Assembly: GCA_965216725.1 (NCBI GenBank)
Contig: CBDCGI010000008.1
Span: forward strand, 1 to 17,998
Length of the DNA stretch: 17,998 nucleotides
Reading direction: 5' to 3'
DNA from: JACZUI01 sp965216725
GTDB taxonomy: Bacteria > Actinomycetota > Acidimicrobiia > Spongiisociales > ZC4RG35
The first letter of the stretch is position 1. Every line of letters starts with the position of its first letter. Both the position numbers and the translations under genes were made by a program. Below, piece after piece: positions 1 through 6,582 of the stretch. The notes beneath the pieces are model-generated. The model was not told the DNA's origin and did no database searches. It saw nothing but the letters and a program-made list of their open reading frames with translations.

Positions 1-1
1 G

Positions 2-154
2 CACGATCTTCCAGACATCTCCGAAAGCACCAAACACCTGGCAGATCGGATCGACGCCACCAGACATGTGATCCCAGGAACGGCGCATTTACCGAGCCTG
101 GAACGTCCGCAGGAGTTCAACCAACTGCTCAACTCCTTCCTGGCGTCACTCTGA
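2..154 (+). CDS. Alpha/beta hydrolase, C-terminal fragment
   Basis: The reading frame is open from the window edge to a TGA at 152-154, so only about 50 C-terminal residues are visible. They contain GTAHLPSLERPQEFNQLL, which matches the region around the catalytic histidine at the end of alpha/beta hydrolases of the 3-oxoadipate enol-lactonase or haloperoxidase type: the His follows a Gly-Thr-Ala turn, and a helix then begins with P-x-E-F-N. The histidine is probably the acid/base of the Ser-Asp/Glu-His triad; the nucleophile elbow lies outside the window. The substrate cannot be told. The gene runs convergent to rplA, and the strong hairpin at 481-511 lies between them. Confidence 0.75.
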   Translation, partial: HDLPDISESTKHLADRIDATRHVIPGTAHLPSLERPQEFNQLLNSFLASL

Positions 155-529
155 GCGCGAAACGTCCCAAATGTGACGTTCTCGTCCTAAGGACGCCAGA
201 AATGCCATAAGTTTCCAGATTCTCCCTGGACAGCCGACAGCCACCGCGCGACACTAAGACGGTTGACAACAGGGGGTTACCGTGTGAATTGAGCGGGTCA
301 TCCCTGACCGCCCCCGCTCGATTCTCCGGACCCAAGTAAAGAGGGCCGCGCGGCCGGCAATCGAGACCAGCCCCTACCCTGGTCCACAGACGACGAGTCG
401 GCTGTGCGAGGACGGTGGACCTGGCAGCCGAAAGCCCTCCCAGCCCACGGTGTTTCCGAACACGGTGACCCCCAACCGTTGAGAAGCCCCCTCCTGAGAG
501 GGGGCTTTCTCGCGCCATTGCGATTTCGG
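155..529. other. Gene-free region with long-range inverted repeat; possible structured RNA
   Basis: No convincing coding frame is present in these 375 bases. GGGGGTTACCGTGT at 272-285 pairs with ACACGGTGACCCCC at 460-473 (13 Watson-Crick pairs plus one G-U), and CGGTT at 260-264 pairs with AACCG at 474-478 after a 7-base bulge. Inside are further hairpins: 291-297 with 313-319, the palindrome GGCCGCGCGGCC at 344-355, and 381-387 with 415-421. This multi-branched fold with a long closing stem, followed directly by a terminator hairpin at 481-511, suits a structured non-coding RNA of roughly 220-260 nt on the + strand, or an mRNA 3' region on either strand. I could not match RNase P RNA, tmRNA, SRP RNA, a T-box or the L10 leader. 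Confidence 0.4.
481..511. terminator. Strong terminator hairpin between hydrolase and rplA
   Basis: AAGCCCCCTC (484-493) and GAGGGGGCTT (498-507) form a perfect 10-bp stem around the tetraloop CTGA, and GAGA/TCTC can extend it. The + strand continues with TTTCTC and the - strand with TTCTC, so both tails are only modestly U-rich. It lies about 20 bp beyond the rplA stop and can end the secE-nusG-rplK-rplA transcript. On the + strand it could end the hydrolase transcript or a putative RNA encoded just upstream. Confidence 0.8.
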
Positions 530-1246
530 TCAGGCTTGGTCTTTGGCCAGATCCTCGAGATTGGTGACGTCGACCCGGATTCCGGGCCCCATCGTCGAGG
601 AAACCGACACCCGTTTGATGAATCGACCCTTTGAGGACGCGGGCCGCGCCCTTATCACCTCTGCCGACAGAGCGGCGAGGTTCTCCGAAAGCTGACCTGG
701 TTCGAAAGACACCTTGCCGATGGGGACGTGCAAGTTTCCGTAACGATCGTTCCGATACTCGATCCGACCTGCCTTGAACTCGGAGACTGCCTTGCCCACG
801 TCCGGGGTCACGGTCCCGGCTTTGGGGTTGGGCATCAATCCCCGCGGGCCGAGCACACGACCCAGCTTGCCCACCTCACTCATCATGTCCGGGGTGGCGA
901 TTGCCACGTCGAAATCGAGATCTCCCCCTCCTTGGATCTTCTCGACCAGCTCTTTGCCTCCCACGACGTCGGCTCCGGCATCTTTCGCCTCACCTTCCTT
1001 GTCGGCAGGGGCGAACACGGCCACCCGAACGTCTTTTCCGGTCCCATGAGGCAGGGAGACCGTTCCCCGTACCAGCTGGTCCGCTTTCTTGGGATCGATT
1101 CCCAAACCGAATGCAGCCTCGACGGTCTCGTCGAAGTTGGCCGACGCCAGCGACTTCACCAACTCCAGCGCCTCGGGCGCCGAGTATGCGGTCTGCTTGT
1201 CGTAGCGCTGAGAGGCCTCGCGGTACTTCTTCCCATGTCTGGGCAT
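530..1246 (-). CDS. rplA: 50S ribosomal protein L1
   Basis: This 238-residue protein has the usual length and the signature motifs of bacterial L1: an N-terminal GKKYREA, the HGTGK loop near residues 67-71, and GRVLGPRGLMPNPKAGTV near 128-145, the most conserved stretch of the family. L1 binds 23S rRNA at the mobile stalk near the tRNA exit site and in many bacteria represses its own operon by binding the mRNA. The ATG start has a clear ribosome binding site (AAGGAG, about six bases upstream). It follows rplK after 86 bp and is the last gene of the operon. The usual next genes, rplJ and rplL, are absent; a terminator and a convergent gene come instead. Confidence 0.98.
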   Translation of the reverse strand: MPRHGKKYREASQRYDKQTAYSAPEALELVKSLASANFDETVEAAFGLGIDPKKADQLVRGTVSLPHGTGKDVRVAVFAPADKEGEAKDAGADVVGGKELVEKIQGGGDLDFDVAIATPDMMSEVGKLGRVLGPRGLMPNPKAGTVTPDVGKAVSEFKAGRIEYRNDRYGNLHVPIGKVSFEPGQLSENLAALSAEVIRARPASSKGRFIKRVSVSSTMGPGIRVDVTNLEDLAKDQA

Positions 1247-1332
1247 GTTTCTCTCCTTGTGGTCCAGGCGGCCTCGCGGCCTCCCACGTTGGCAGCGGCA
1301 GAGCCGCTGGATTTCAAGTCAGGGCCTAGGGC

Positions 1333-1761
1333 TCAGCCCTCGACCAGGATCCCCATCGAACGAGCCGTTCCCTCAACCACCTTCATCGCTCCTTCGATGT
1401 CGATGGCGTTGAGGTCGGGCATCTTGATCTCGGCGATCTCCTTCACCTGAGCCCGGGTGACCGAGCCCACTTTTTCCTTGTTGGGCTCGCCCGAGCCCTT
1501 CTCCACCCGCGCCGCCTGTCGCAGAAGGACCGCGGCCGGAGGGGTCTTGGTGATGAAGTCGAACGACCGATCTTCGTAGATGGAAATCTCCACGGGGATG
1601 ATCTGGCCCCGCTGGTTGCCCGTGGCGTCGTTGTAGGCCTTGACGAAGTCCATCAGGTTGACACCGTGGGGACCTAGCACCGTGCCCACAGGGGGCGCCG
1701 GGGTTGCCTGGCCGGCAGGCAACTGCAGTTTCACTGTTGTTACAAGTCTCTTTCTTCCCAT
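1333..1761 (-). CDS. rplK: 50S ribosomal protein L11
   Basis: At 142 residues it has the normal L11 length. The N-terminal domain carries the proline-rich QLPAGQATPAPPVGTVLGP segment and HGVNLMDF, which contact EF-G and the thiostrepton-binding GTPase centre. The C-terminal RNA-binding domain contains KTPPAAVLL, GSGEPNKEKVG and a terminal SMGILVEG. L11 forms the base of the L7/L12 stalk and is needed for RelA-type stringent signalling. A GGAGAG ribosome binding site precedes the ATG. The gene begins 35 bp after the nusG stop and is followed by rplA, the order found in most bacteria. Confidence 0.98.
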   Translation of the reverse strand: MGRKRLVTTVKLQLPAGQATPAPPVGTVLGPHGVNLMDFVKAYNDATGNQRGQIIPVEISIYEDRSFDFITKTPPAAVLLRQAARVEKGSGEPNKEKVGSVTRAQVKEIAEIKMPDLNAIDIEGAMKVVEGTARSMGILVEG

Positions 1762-1796
1762 GCTCTCTCCAAGTACTCGGTACCAGGCACCCGGTA

Positions 1797-2663
1797 CTAG
1801 TTCTTCTGTATGTCCTGGAAGCCCAGCTCGACCGGCGTATCACGACCGAAGATGTTGACCAGCACGACCACCTTCTGCTGGTCGACGTTGATCTCCTCGA
1901 TGACGCCGTTGAAATCTGCGAACGGTCCCGTGACGACACGGACCTGCTCTCCGACTTCCCATTCCGGCTTGAAACGCGGCTTGGCTTTCTCGTCTTCTTC
2001 TTTGACACCGAGGAATCGCTCCACCTCACGCCGGGACAGTGGCGTCGGCTTCTGGGCATTGCCGGCGACGAATCCGGTGACTCCGGGCGTGTTGCGGACG
2101 GCGTACCAAGAATCATCCTCGAGAGACATCCGCACCAGGATGTAGCCGGGGAAGACCTTCTTCGGGACTGTGACTTTCTTGCCGCCCTTGAACTCGACTA
2201 CGTCCTCCATGGGGATGTGGACCTCGAAGATCCGATCCTCCATGTGCATCGACTGGATCCGGGTCTCGAGATTGGCCTTTACCTTGTTCTCGTAGCCGGA
2301 ATAGGAGTGGATCACATACCAATCGCCGGGCAGGTCGTAAGGACTGGCCGGTGTCGGTTCAACGGCTGCTTCGGCCTCTGGCTCCCCCTCAACGGCCTCC
2401 GCGGCGGTGGATTCGGCAGACGCTTCTTCGGAGGATGCGACCGCTGCGGCATCGTCTGCCGGCGCGTCCTCTGCGCCAACTGGAGCCTCCGATTCGTCAG
2501 CGTTTTCGACGGTGGTCCCGTCCTCGACAACGTCCACGGCTCCCTCGGACTCGGCTGTGGCGGACTCCTCCATCGCGTCAGCGGATGTTTCAGAGTCGAC
2601 GACAACCTCGACGGCGTCGTCGACGTCAACCGACCCCTGGGCTTCGGCTACCTCCGACATCAA
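1797..2663 (-). CDS. nusG: Transcription termination/antitermination factor NusG
   Basis: The 288-residue protein is much longer than the roughly 180 residues of E. coli NusG because of a low-complexity, Glu/Asp/Ala-rich N-terminal extension of about 110 residues. The NGN domain follows (about 112-215, with WYVIHSYSGYENKVKANLE and the VFPGYILVRM core), then a KOW domain (about 236-285) with GPFADFNGVIEEI. NGN binds the RNA polymerase clamp and KOW contacts ribosomal S10 or Rho. Acidic N-terminal extensions occur in actinobacterial NusG proteins. The start overlaps the secE stop in an ATGA arrangement; a second ATG follows at once, so the true first residue could be either. Confidence 0.97.
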   Translation of the reverse strand: MMSEVAEAQGSVDVDDAVEVVVDSETSADAMEESATAESEGAVDVVEDGTTVENADESEAPVGAEDAPADDAAAVASSEEASAESTAAEAVEGEPEAEAAVEPTPASPYDLPGDWYVIHSYSGYENKVKANLETRIQSMHMEDRIFEVHIPMEDVVEFKGGKKVTVPKKVFPGYILVRMSLEDDSWYAVRNTPGVTGFVAGNAQKPTPLSRREVERFLGVKEEDEKAKPRFKPEWEVGEQVRVVTGPFADFNGVIEEINVDQQKVVVLVNIFGRDTPVELGFQDIQKN

Positions 2664-2983
2664 GCCTTCTCCAGCAGCCAGAAGACGCCCTCTTTCATCA
2701 CGAAGTCGAGGCCGAATATGACGAAGGTGAGAACCACCGAGGTGATGACTGTGACGGTTGTGAACGCGATCATCTGTTCCCGAGTCGGCCAGGTGACCTT
2801 GCGCAACTCCATACGGACCTCGTGGAGGTAGTCGCCGATCCGTCTGAAGAAGCCCTTCTTCTCCGACTCGGGCTTCTGGCGCGACTGCATCGCCGCGGCG
2901 CGGCGTTGGGCCTTGGAGCCTTGGCCTTCTTTCTTTTGTCGGCGCTCCTCACGTTCCTGGAGGCGACGCATCTCTCGGTTCAT
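2660..2983 (-). CDS. secE: Preprotein translocase subunit SecE
   Basis: The 107-residue protein has a basic N-terminal extension (about 1-45, rich in Arg, Lys, Glu and Gln), the conserved amphipathic segment with VRMELRKVTWPTREQ at 56-70, and one membrane span at about 72-94. This is the single-span form of SecE common outside the enterobacteria. SecE clamps the two halves of the SecY channel. The VTWPTREQ motif is diagnostic. AGGAAG precedes the ATG. The gene sits between tRNA-Trp and nusG, and its stop overlaps the nusG start by 4 bp, which suggests translational coupling. Confidence 0.97.
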   Translation of the reverse strand: MNREMRRLQEREERRQKKEGQGSKAQRRAAAMQSRQKPESEKKGFFRRIGDYLHEVRMELRKVTWPTREQMIAFTTVTVITSVVLTFVIFGLDFVMKEGVFWLLEKA

Positions 2984-3011
2984 CAGTTCTTCCTATGACT
3001 ACATCAAAGTC

Positions 3012-3089
3012 TGGCAGGGGCGGAGGGACTCGAACCCCCAACCTCCGGTTTTGGAGACCGGCGCTCTACCAACTTCGAGCTACACCCCT
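3012..3089 (-). tRNA. trpT: tRNA-Trp (anticodon CCA)
   Basis: The reverse strand folds into a standard cloverleaf. The acceptor arms AGGGGTG and CGCCCCT pair over 7 bp, the D stem is GCTC/GAGC, and the anticodon stem CCGGT/ACCGG encloses the loop CTCCAAA with anticodon CCA. A T arm with the loop TTCGAGT follows, then discriminator G and an encoded CCA tail at 3012-3014. It lies just upstream of secE in the same direction, the position known for tRNA-Trp in many actinobacteria, and is probably processed from the operon transcript. Confidence 0.97.
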
Positions 3090-3109
3090 AGGGGGTCCGC
3101 GGTCGTCAA

Positions 3110-3138
3110 AGTATAAGAGCATCGCCACCATGTGGAAA
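3110..3138 (-). promoter_or_regulatory. Promoter of the tRNA-Trp/secE/nusG/rplK/rplA operon
   Basis: On the reverse strand TATACT (3110-3115) matches the -10 consensus at five of six positions. It is preceded after exactly 17 bases by TTTCCA (3133-3138), a four-of-six match to TTGACA. The expected start lies near 3103, some 14 bases before the mature tRNA 5' end, which leaves a short leader for RNase P to remove. No other equally good promoter was seen between 3090 and 3314. Confidence 0.6.
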
Positions 3139-3314
3139 CTCCACCCGGACAGGGGCGCCCAAGCGCGGAACCGTTCGATCCGTCCCAGACGAGGGATTGT
3201 GGCCCCACAGAAGAGACATTGGGAACCTCTTGCACTCGATGGCGCGATCGCATTGAAGATTGGCGATGGTCACGACGCAGCCGAGCCTCAAACCTGATCT
3301 ATCGTCGCCCAGAG

Positions 3315-3704
3315 ATGCGCACTGAGCTGAGCCTTCCGACAGCCATCTCGGCAAGACTCACCACGCTTGCTCTTATAGGCCTAGCCGGAGTCTCGGTTTG
3401 GAATGCAGTTGCTCTAGACGGAAGTCCCGTCTTCTTCGCGATCGTCATCACCTTCATCACCTTGAGCCTGGCAGCCGTACTTTCCGTTCCGGCTTGGTGG
3501 GCTTATGCGCTGATAGCAGTTGGAGCCGGCATCCTCTTCATAGGAACGCTGAGTGGGTCCCTCAATCGGCTGTCTGACACTGAGGATCCGACGTTTCTCA
3601 AGGTCGTTGTGTTTCTGGGCTTGGCACTTCTCGCCTTCGCCGCCGGCTCTCGTGCAGCGTACGGAGCATTCAAGAGCGAAAGAACAGCCCCATCGAGTGA
3701 CTGA
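3315..3704 (+). CDS. Small multi-span membrane protein, unknown function
   Basis: I do not recognise this 129-residue protein. Four hydrophobic segments can be seen, at about residues 10-27, 30-48, 52-72 and 92-110, followed by a short polar tail ending in RTAPSSD. I chose the ATG at 3315 because the frame upstream of it reads as arginine-rich, low-quality sequence with no membrane character. No clear ribosome binding site precedes it. It is transcribed away from the tRNA-Trp operon and convergent to the regulator at 3748. The hydrophobic pattern supports a real gene, but homology is unproven. Confidence 0.6.
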   Translation: MRTELSLPTAISARLTTLALIGLAGVSVWNAVALDGSPVFFAIVITFITLSLAAVLSVPAWWAYALIAVGAGILFIGTLSGSLNRLSDTEDPTFLKVVVFLGLALLAFAAGSRAAYGAFKSERTAPSSD

Positions 3705-3747
3705 ACCGACGACAGGGACCGAGCCAGGGGTCACCGCTCCTGACAAG

Positions 3748-4440
3748 TCATTTGCGGGTTCCCTCGGGGTGTCTGGCCGCCGTCCAGCGGCTGCGTCGGT
3801 TCCAGGTAGGTAAGGCCCGTTTGAGCTTGGGGATGCCGTTGACGGTGATGCGCCCTTGCCTCGTGGCGTCGACCCACTCGGTCCGCCCCAGATGCCATTC
3901 GGCCAGGGCCACGGATTCGGCCCTCACCACCAGGTCTTCCTCATAGCCGGGGTCTTCCCGACAGATCTCGGGTTGATCCCGCTCGAAGATCACCCACACC
4001 GGGCTGACCTTCTTCGGTTGGTCTGTGAACTCGAACCTGGCGACGACCCTGTGCAGGGGCAGGGCGTCACGGTCTAGATAAGTGTTGATCCATGAATTGA
4101 GGAAGTAGAGGGGATCGGCGTGCTGTGGCGTGACTTCCAGCCAGCGTTCTCCCCAGTTTCCCATGGCGTCGATGACGGCTGCGAGGTCCTGCCCAGGGGG
4201 CGTCAGCTGATAGAGGGTGCCTGGGCCGCCTGGATTGGATGTCTTCTCGACCAGATCGAGGCCAGCTAGCTCCCGTAGCCGGCTGGTGAGGAGGCTCCTG
4301 GGTATCCCGGGCGCTTGGTCGGCAAGAACCGAATAACTGGCGGGACCGTTCAACAGGTTGCGAACGATGATCGGAGTCCACCGTTGCGCCAGCACTTCGG
4401 AGGTCCTCGCTATCGGGCAGTACTGGGCGTAAGTCTTCAC
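3748..4440 (-). CDS. HxlR-type winged-helix regulator with C-terminal extra domain
   Basis: The N-terminal 100 residues are a typical HxlR winged helix: KTYAQYCPIARTSEVLAQRW at the start, with the family cysteine eight residues from the N-terminus, then an IVRNLLNGP helix, a recognition region IPRSLLTSRLRELAGLDLV, and a wing leading to YQLTPPG. The remaining 130 residues exceed a basic HxlR protein; they resemble the SCP2-like ligand-binding extension of longer HxlR members in actinobacteria, which is inference. The GTG at 4440 fits the family N-terminus; a TTG lies one codon upstream. There is no ribosome binding site, and a -10-like GATAAT lies 7 bases before the GTG, suggesting leaderless translation. 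Its divergent neighbour is the DUF523 gene, a possible target. Confidence 0.88.
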   Translation of the reverse strand: MKTYAQYCPIARTSEVLAQRWTPIIVRNLLNGPASYSVLADQAPGIPRSLLTSRLRELAGLDLVEKTSNPGGPGTLYQLTPPGQDLAAVIDAMGNWGERWLEVTPQHADPLYFLNSWINTYLDRDALPLHRVVARFEFTDQPKKVSPVWVIFERDQPEICREDPGYEEDLVVRAESVALAEWHLGRTEWVDATRQGRITVNGIPKLKRALPTWNRRSRWTAARHPEGTRK

Positions 4441-4447
4441 CAAGGGG

Positions 4448-4453
4448 ATTATC
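4448..4453 (-). promoter_or_regulatory. -10 element for a leaderless HxlR-gene transcript
   Basis: GATAAT on the reverse strand lies 7 bases before the GTG start of the regulator, the spacing expected if transcription begins at the start codon. No Shine-Dalgarno sequence is present. No convincing -35 box was seen 16-18 bases upstream. Confidence 0.4.
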
Positions 4454-4544
4454 CGCCAAGGATGCCTGCTCTTCTAGTCCATTTTTTGCCCTAGACCCCT
4501 GGCCGGGTTTCGAGACATGGTGTCCCCAGAGAGACAGGAGAGCG

Positions 4545-5087
4545 ATGGCCAATACACAGAAGGTGCGGATCTCAACCCGGTCGAACGCCAATGGCCCGAA
4601 GATCCTGGTCAGTGGCTGTCTCAACGGTCCGCCGATCCGCTACAACCAGACAAACGTTCCCGTGCATTCACCGGTTTGGGACCGCTGGGAAGCCGACGGA
4701 CGGCTGGTCCCGTTTTGCGCCGAGCTGGCGGCCGGATTCCCAATCCCCAGGCCGCCCGCGGAGATCGTCGAAGGAGACAGCACCGCAGTGCTTTGCGGAC
4801 AAGGGGTCGTGGCCGAAGACAACGGGAACGATGTAACGACCTTGTTCACCGAAGGGGCGCAACTCGCCGTGGAGCATGCGAAGAGCCGGGGCTGCGTGAT
4901 CGCCATCCTGACTGACGGGAGCCCATCGTGTGGGTCCACCTACCAGTACGACGGGAGTTTCAAGGGAGGCACCAGAAAGGGCACCGGCGTGGTGGCTCAG
5001 CTACTCATCGACAACGGAATACGGGTCTTTCCCGAATCCCAACTCGAGGAAGCCGACGCCTGCCTCCGGGGACTCGACCAAGGGTGA
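4545..5087 (+). CDS. DUF523 family protein
   Basis: The 180-residue product has the DUF523 hallmarks: ILVSGCLNGPPIRYN near residues 20-34, VPFCAELAAGFPIPRPP near 55-71, and ILTDGSPSCGS near 121-131. The cysteines at about 25, 58 and 129 sit in the conserved motifs and could bind metal or a nucleophilic substrate; the biochemical role of the family is not settled. A 2-thiouracil desulfurase activity has been linked to some DUF523 proteins, so a nucleobase role beside a purine phosphoribosyltransferase would make sense, but that is inference. CAGGAGAG lies a few bases before the ATG. The stop overlaps the GTG start of the next gene. Confidence 0.9.
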   Translation: MANTQKVRISTRSNANGPKILVSGCLNGPPIRYNQTNVPVHSPVWDRWEADGRLVPFCAELAAGFPIPRPPAEIVEGDSTAVLCGQGVVAEDNGNDVTTLFTEGAQLAVEHAKSRGCVIAILTDGSPSCGSTYQYDGSFKGGTRKGTGVVAQLLIDNGIRVFPESQLEEADACLRGLDQG

Positions 5088-5596
5088 GACACCAGGTCCT
5101 CTACACCACGGAACAGGTCGAAGAACAGGTGACACGGCTCGCCGCCGACATCGACCGGGCCAACGTGGACGCGTATGTCGTGCTCACGGTGCTCAAAGGC
5201 GCGGCCATCTTCTCCTCCGACCTGGTGCGGGCCATGGAGACCGAAACCCAGCTCGAATACGTCACGGCCAGCTCCTACACCGACGATTTCGCACCCGGCG
5301 ACAGATTGACCATCGGCGACACCGCGGGACTGGAGATGCACGACCGTCATGTTTTGATTGTCGAGGACATCATCGACACCGGCCGCACGCTCAACCGACT
5401 TCACACGATTGTGGGCACCACGAACCCCAAAAGCGTCACCACCGTCACCCTCATCAACAAAACAGGCAGGAGGGAATCGGGGTTTCAGCCTGACCACACC
5501 GGGTTCGACATCACCGACGAGTTCATCTACGGGTACGGGCTCGACTGGAACCAGAGATTCCGAGACCTGCCTTACATCGCCATCGCCAATCCCTGA
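5084..5596 (+). CDS. hpt: Hypoxanthine(-guanine) phosphoribosyltransferase
   Basis: The 170-residue protein fits the bacterial purine phosphoribosyltransferase family, which joins hypoxanthine or guanine to PRPP in base salvage. The PRPP loop VLIVEDIIDTGRTL is at about 90-103, the flexible-loop region with SSY is near 63-65, and GYGLDWNQRFRDLPYIA, the conserved C-terminal signature, is near 150-166. I chose the GTG at 5084 because it overlaps the upstream TGA (GTGA), fits the family length, and the frame before it is shadow sequence. This start implies translational coupling to the DUF523 gene. hpt usually sits beside tilS and ftsH, so this location is unusual and a second copy elsewhere is possible. 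Confidence 0.93.
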   Translation: MRHQVLYTTEQVEEQVTRLAADIDRANVDAYVVLTVLKGAAIFSSDLVRAMETETQLEYVTASSYTDDFAPGDRLTIGDTAGLEMHDRHVLIVEDIIDTGRTLNRLHTIVGTTNPKSVTTVTLINKTGRRESGFQPDHTGFDITDEFIYGYGLDWNQRFRDLPYIAIANP

Positions 5597-5683
5597 TACG
5601 GGCAGTGCCACGGCCCCGAGGAGGGCTCGGCGTACTAGGGGCGGCTGTCTGTCCATGGCGCGGTTTGAGTAGGTTTCCGTGAC

Positions 5684-5689
5684 GGAGGT
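5684..5689 (+). promoter_or_regulatory. Ribosome binding site that favours a CTG start
   Basis: GGAGGT, a full match to the anti-Shine-Dalgarno core, is followed after 7 bases by CTG at 5697. The next in-frame ATG at 5730 lies 40 bases away with no site of its own. A TAG at 5694 excludes any earlier start in this frame. Confidence 0.6.
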
Positions 5690-5696
5690 GGTCTAG

Positions 5697-6266
5697 CTGA
5701 GTCGCTGGTACGAATGGCTCTACCGAATCATGAAGTGGTTCCGGGTGCCGGCCCACTGGGTGTTTGGCACCCACCCCGAGCTCGCCGAGCTCGTCGAGTC
5801 GAGGAGGGTGAAACCGGGGCGGGCGGTCGACCTCGGCTGTGGCACCGGTCGGGAGGTCATCTACCTGGCCGGACAAGGGTTCGAGACCACGGGAGTCGAT
5901 ATCTCACCGACGGCGATCGGAATGGCGCAAAAAGCAGCCGATGCCGCTGGGGTCACCGCCGACTTCGTGGTAGACGACCTCACCCAATTGACGAAGGTGA
6001 GCGGTCCGTTCGACCTGATCCTCGACTACGGCGCCCTGAACGATCTCAACGCCGGTCAGCGTGACGCCTACATGACCCAAGTCTTGGCCCTAGCAGCGGA
6101 GAACTCGCAGCTTGTCCTCATGTGCTTCGACAACAAGCTTCCGCTAACTGAAATCGAGGACCGCTTTGGCCAGCGCTATGACATCGAACAAATCTCTTCC
6201 AAAGGCGAGACGGGCACCAGACGCACGATCAGCATCTACCTGATGCAGCGGCGATCGAACGGCTAG
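5697..6266 (+). CDS. Class I SAM-dependent methyltransferase
   Basis: The product (189 residues from CTG, 178 from the ATG at 5730) is a small Rossmann-fold methyltransferase. Motif I is AVDLGCGTGRE (about 43-53), the acidic end of strand 2 is TTGVDISPTAIGMAQ (about 64-78), the post-II acidic pair is VVDDLTQL (about 91-98), and FDLILDYGALNDL is motif IV. It resembles the methyltransferase-11/25 group acting on small molecules; the substrate is unknown. I prefer the CTG because it is ideally spaced from GGAGGT and the added residues SRWYEWLYRIM look like the aromatic N-terminus of related proteins. An annotation limited to standard starts would give 5730. It is convergent with the tiny gene at 6303. 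Confidence 0.85.
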   Translation: MSRWYEWLYRIMKWFRVPAHWVFGTHPELAELVESRRVKPGRAVDLGCGTGREVIYLAGQGFETTGVDISPTAIGMAQKAADAAGVTADFVVDDLTQLTKVSGPFDLILDYGALNDLNAGQRDAYMTQVLALAAENSQLVLMCFDNKLPLTEIEDRFGQRYDIEQISSKGETGTRRTISIYLMQRRSNG

Positions 6267-6302
6267 GGCGTACTGCACCTGCGAAATCACCGGCTGCCCC
6301 GT

Positions 6303-6518
6303 TCAGCCCCCATCTCCCGGGAAGTGCCGTATCAGCGTCAGGAGCCCGATGATCACCAGGAATAGGCCAAGACCTCCGATTCCGGCTGAATCCAGTAGGA
6401 AAGAGACGAGAACCGCCACGCCGCCAATAGCCATCCCTGCCAGCGAGAGCCGATCGAGGGTGTTGAAACCCCGATACCCCCGATAGTGATAGGCGCCATC
6501 TCTGAGCCTTTTCAACAT
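6303..6518 (-). CDS. Very small two-span membrane protein
   Basis: The 71-residue product starts with a basic segment (MLKRLRDGAYHYRGYRG), then two hydrophobic stretches at about 25-42 and 46-64 separated by a short Gly-rich turn, and ends in IRHFPGDGG. The positive-inside pattern places both termini in the cytoplasm. I do not know the family. No Shine-Dalgarno sequence is visible, but TACCCT ends 7 bases before the ATG, as in a leaderless transcript. It lies upstream of nothing on its strand and converges with the methyltransferase gene. The hydrophobic pattern argues for a real gene; length and lack of a family keep confidence moderate. Confidence 0.55.
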   Translation of the reverse strand: MLKRLRDGAYHYRGYRGFNTLDRLSLAGMAIGGVAVLVSFLLDSAGIGGLGLFLVIIGLLTLIRHFPGDGG

Positions 6519-6525
6519 GAGTGGG

Positions 6526-6531
6526 AGGGTA
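6526..6531 (-). promoter_or_regulatory. -10 element for a leaderless small-protein gene
   Basis: TACCCT on the reverse strand fits the actinobacterial TANNNT pattern and ends 7 bases before the ATG at 6518. There is no ribosome binding site between them. The -35 region is not recognisable. Confidence 0.3.
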
Positions 6532-6582
6532 CAGAGCCGTCATGGCCCAGCTGGAGGCTGGCCTTCTCTTGGCGCCTACCGT

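Noticed and set aside
263..290. TTGACA with a weak TGAATT as a + strand promoter
   Set aside because: The -10 is poor and the TTGACA lies inside the 5' arm of the long inverted repeat, so a transcript from here would lose that arm. It remains possible but unsupported.
129..518. 129-codon minus frame downstream of rplA
   Set aside because: It overlaps the hydrolase end, the terminator and the inverted repeat, has no ribosome binding site and its Arg/Gly/Ser-rich product resembles non-coding translation.
155..529. L10 leader, RNase P RNA, tmRNA or T-box in the intergenic region
   Set aside because: None of the conserved sequence blocks of these RNAs could be found on either strand.
1704..2831. 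375-codon + strand frame opposite nusG and secE
   Set aside because: It lies antisense to two certain genes and arises because their codon bias leaves the opposite frame without stops; its protein has no recognisable domain.
3132..3314. Longer start for the small membrane protein at 3315
   Set aside because: The extra 61 residues are Arg/Pro/Glu-rich, lie over the operon promoter region and have no ribosome binding site.
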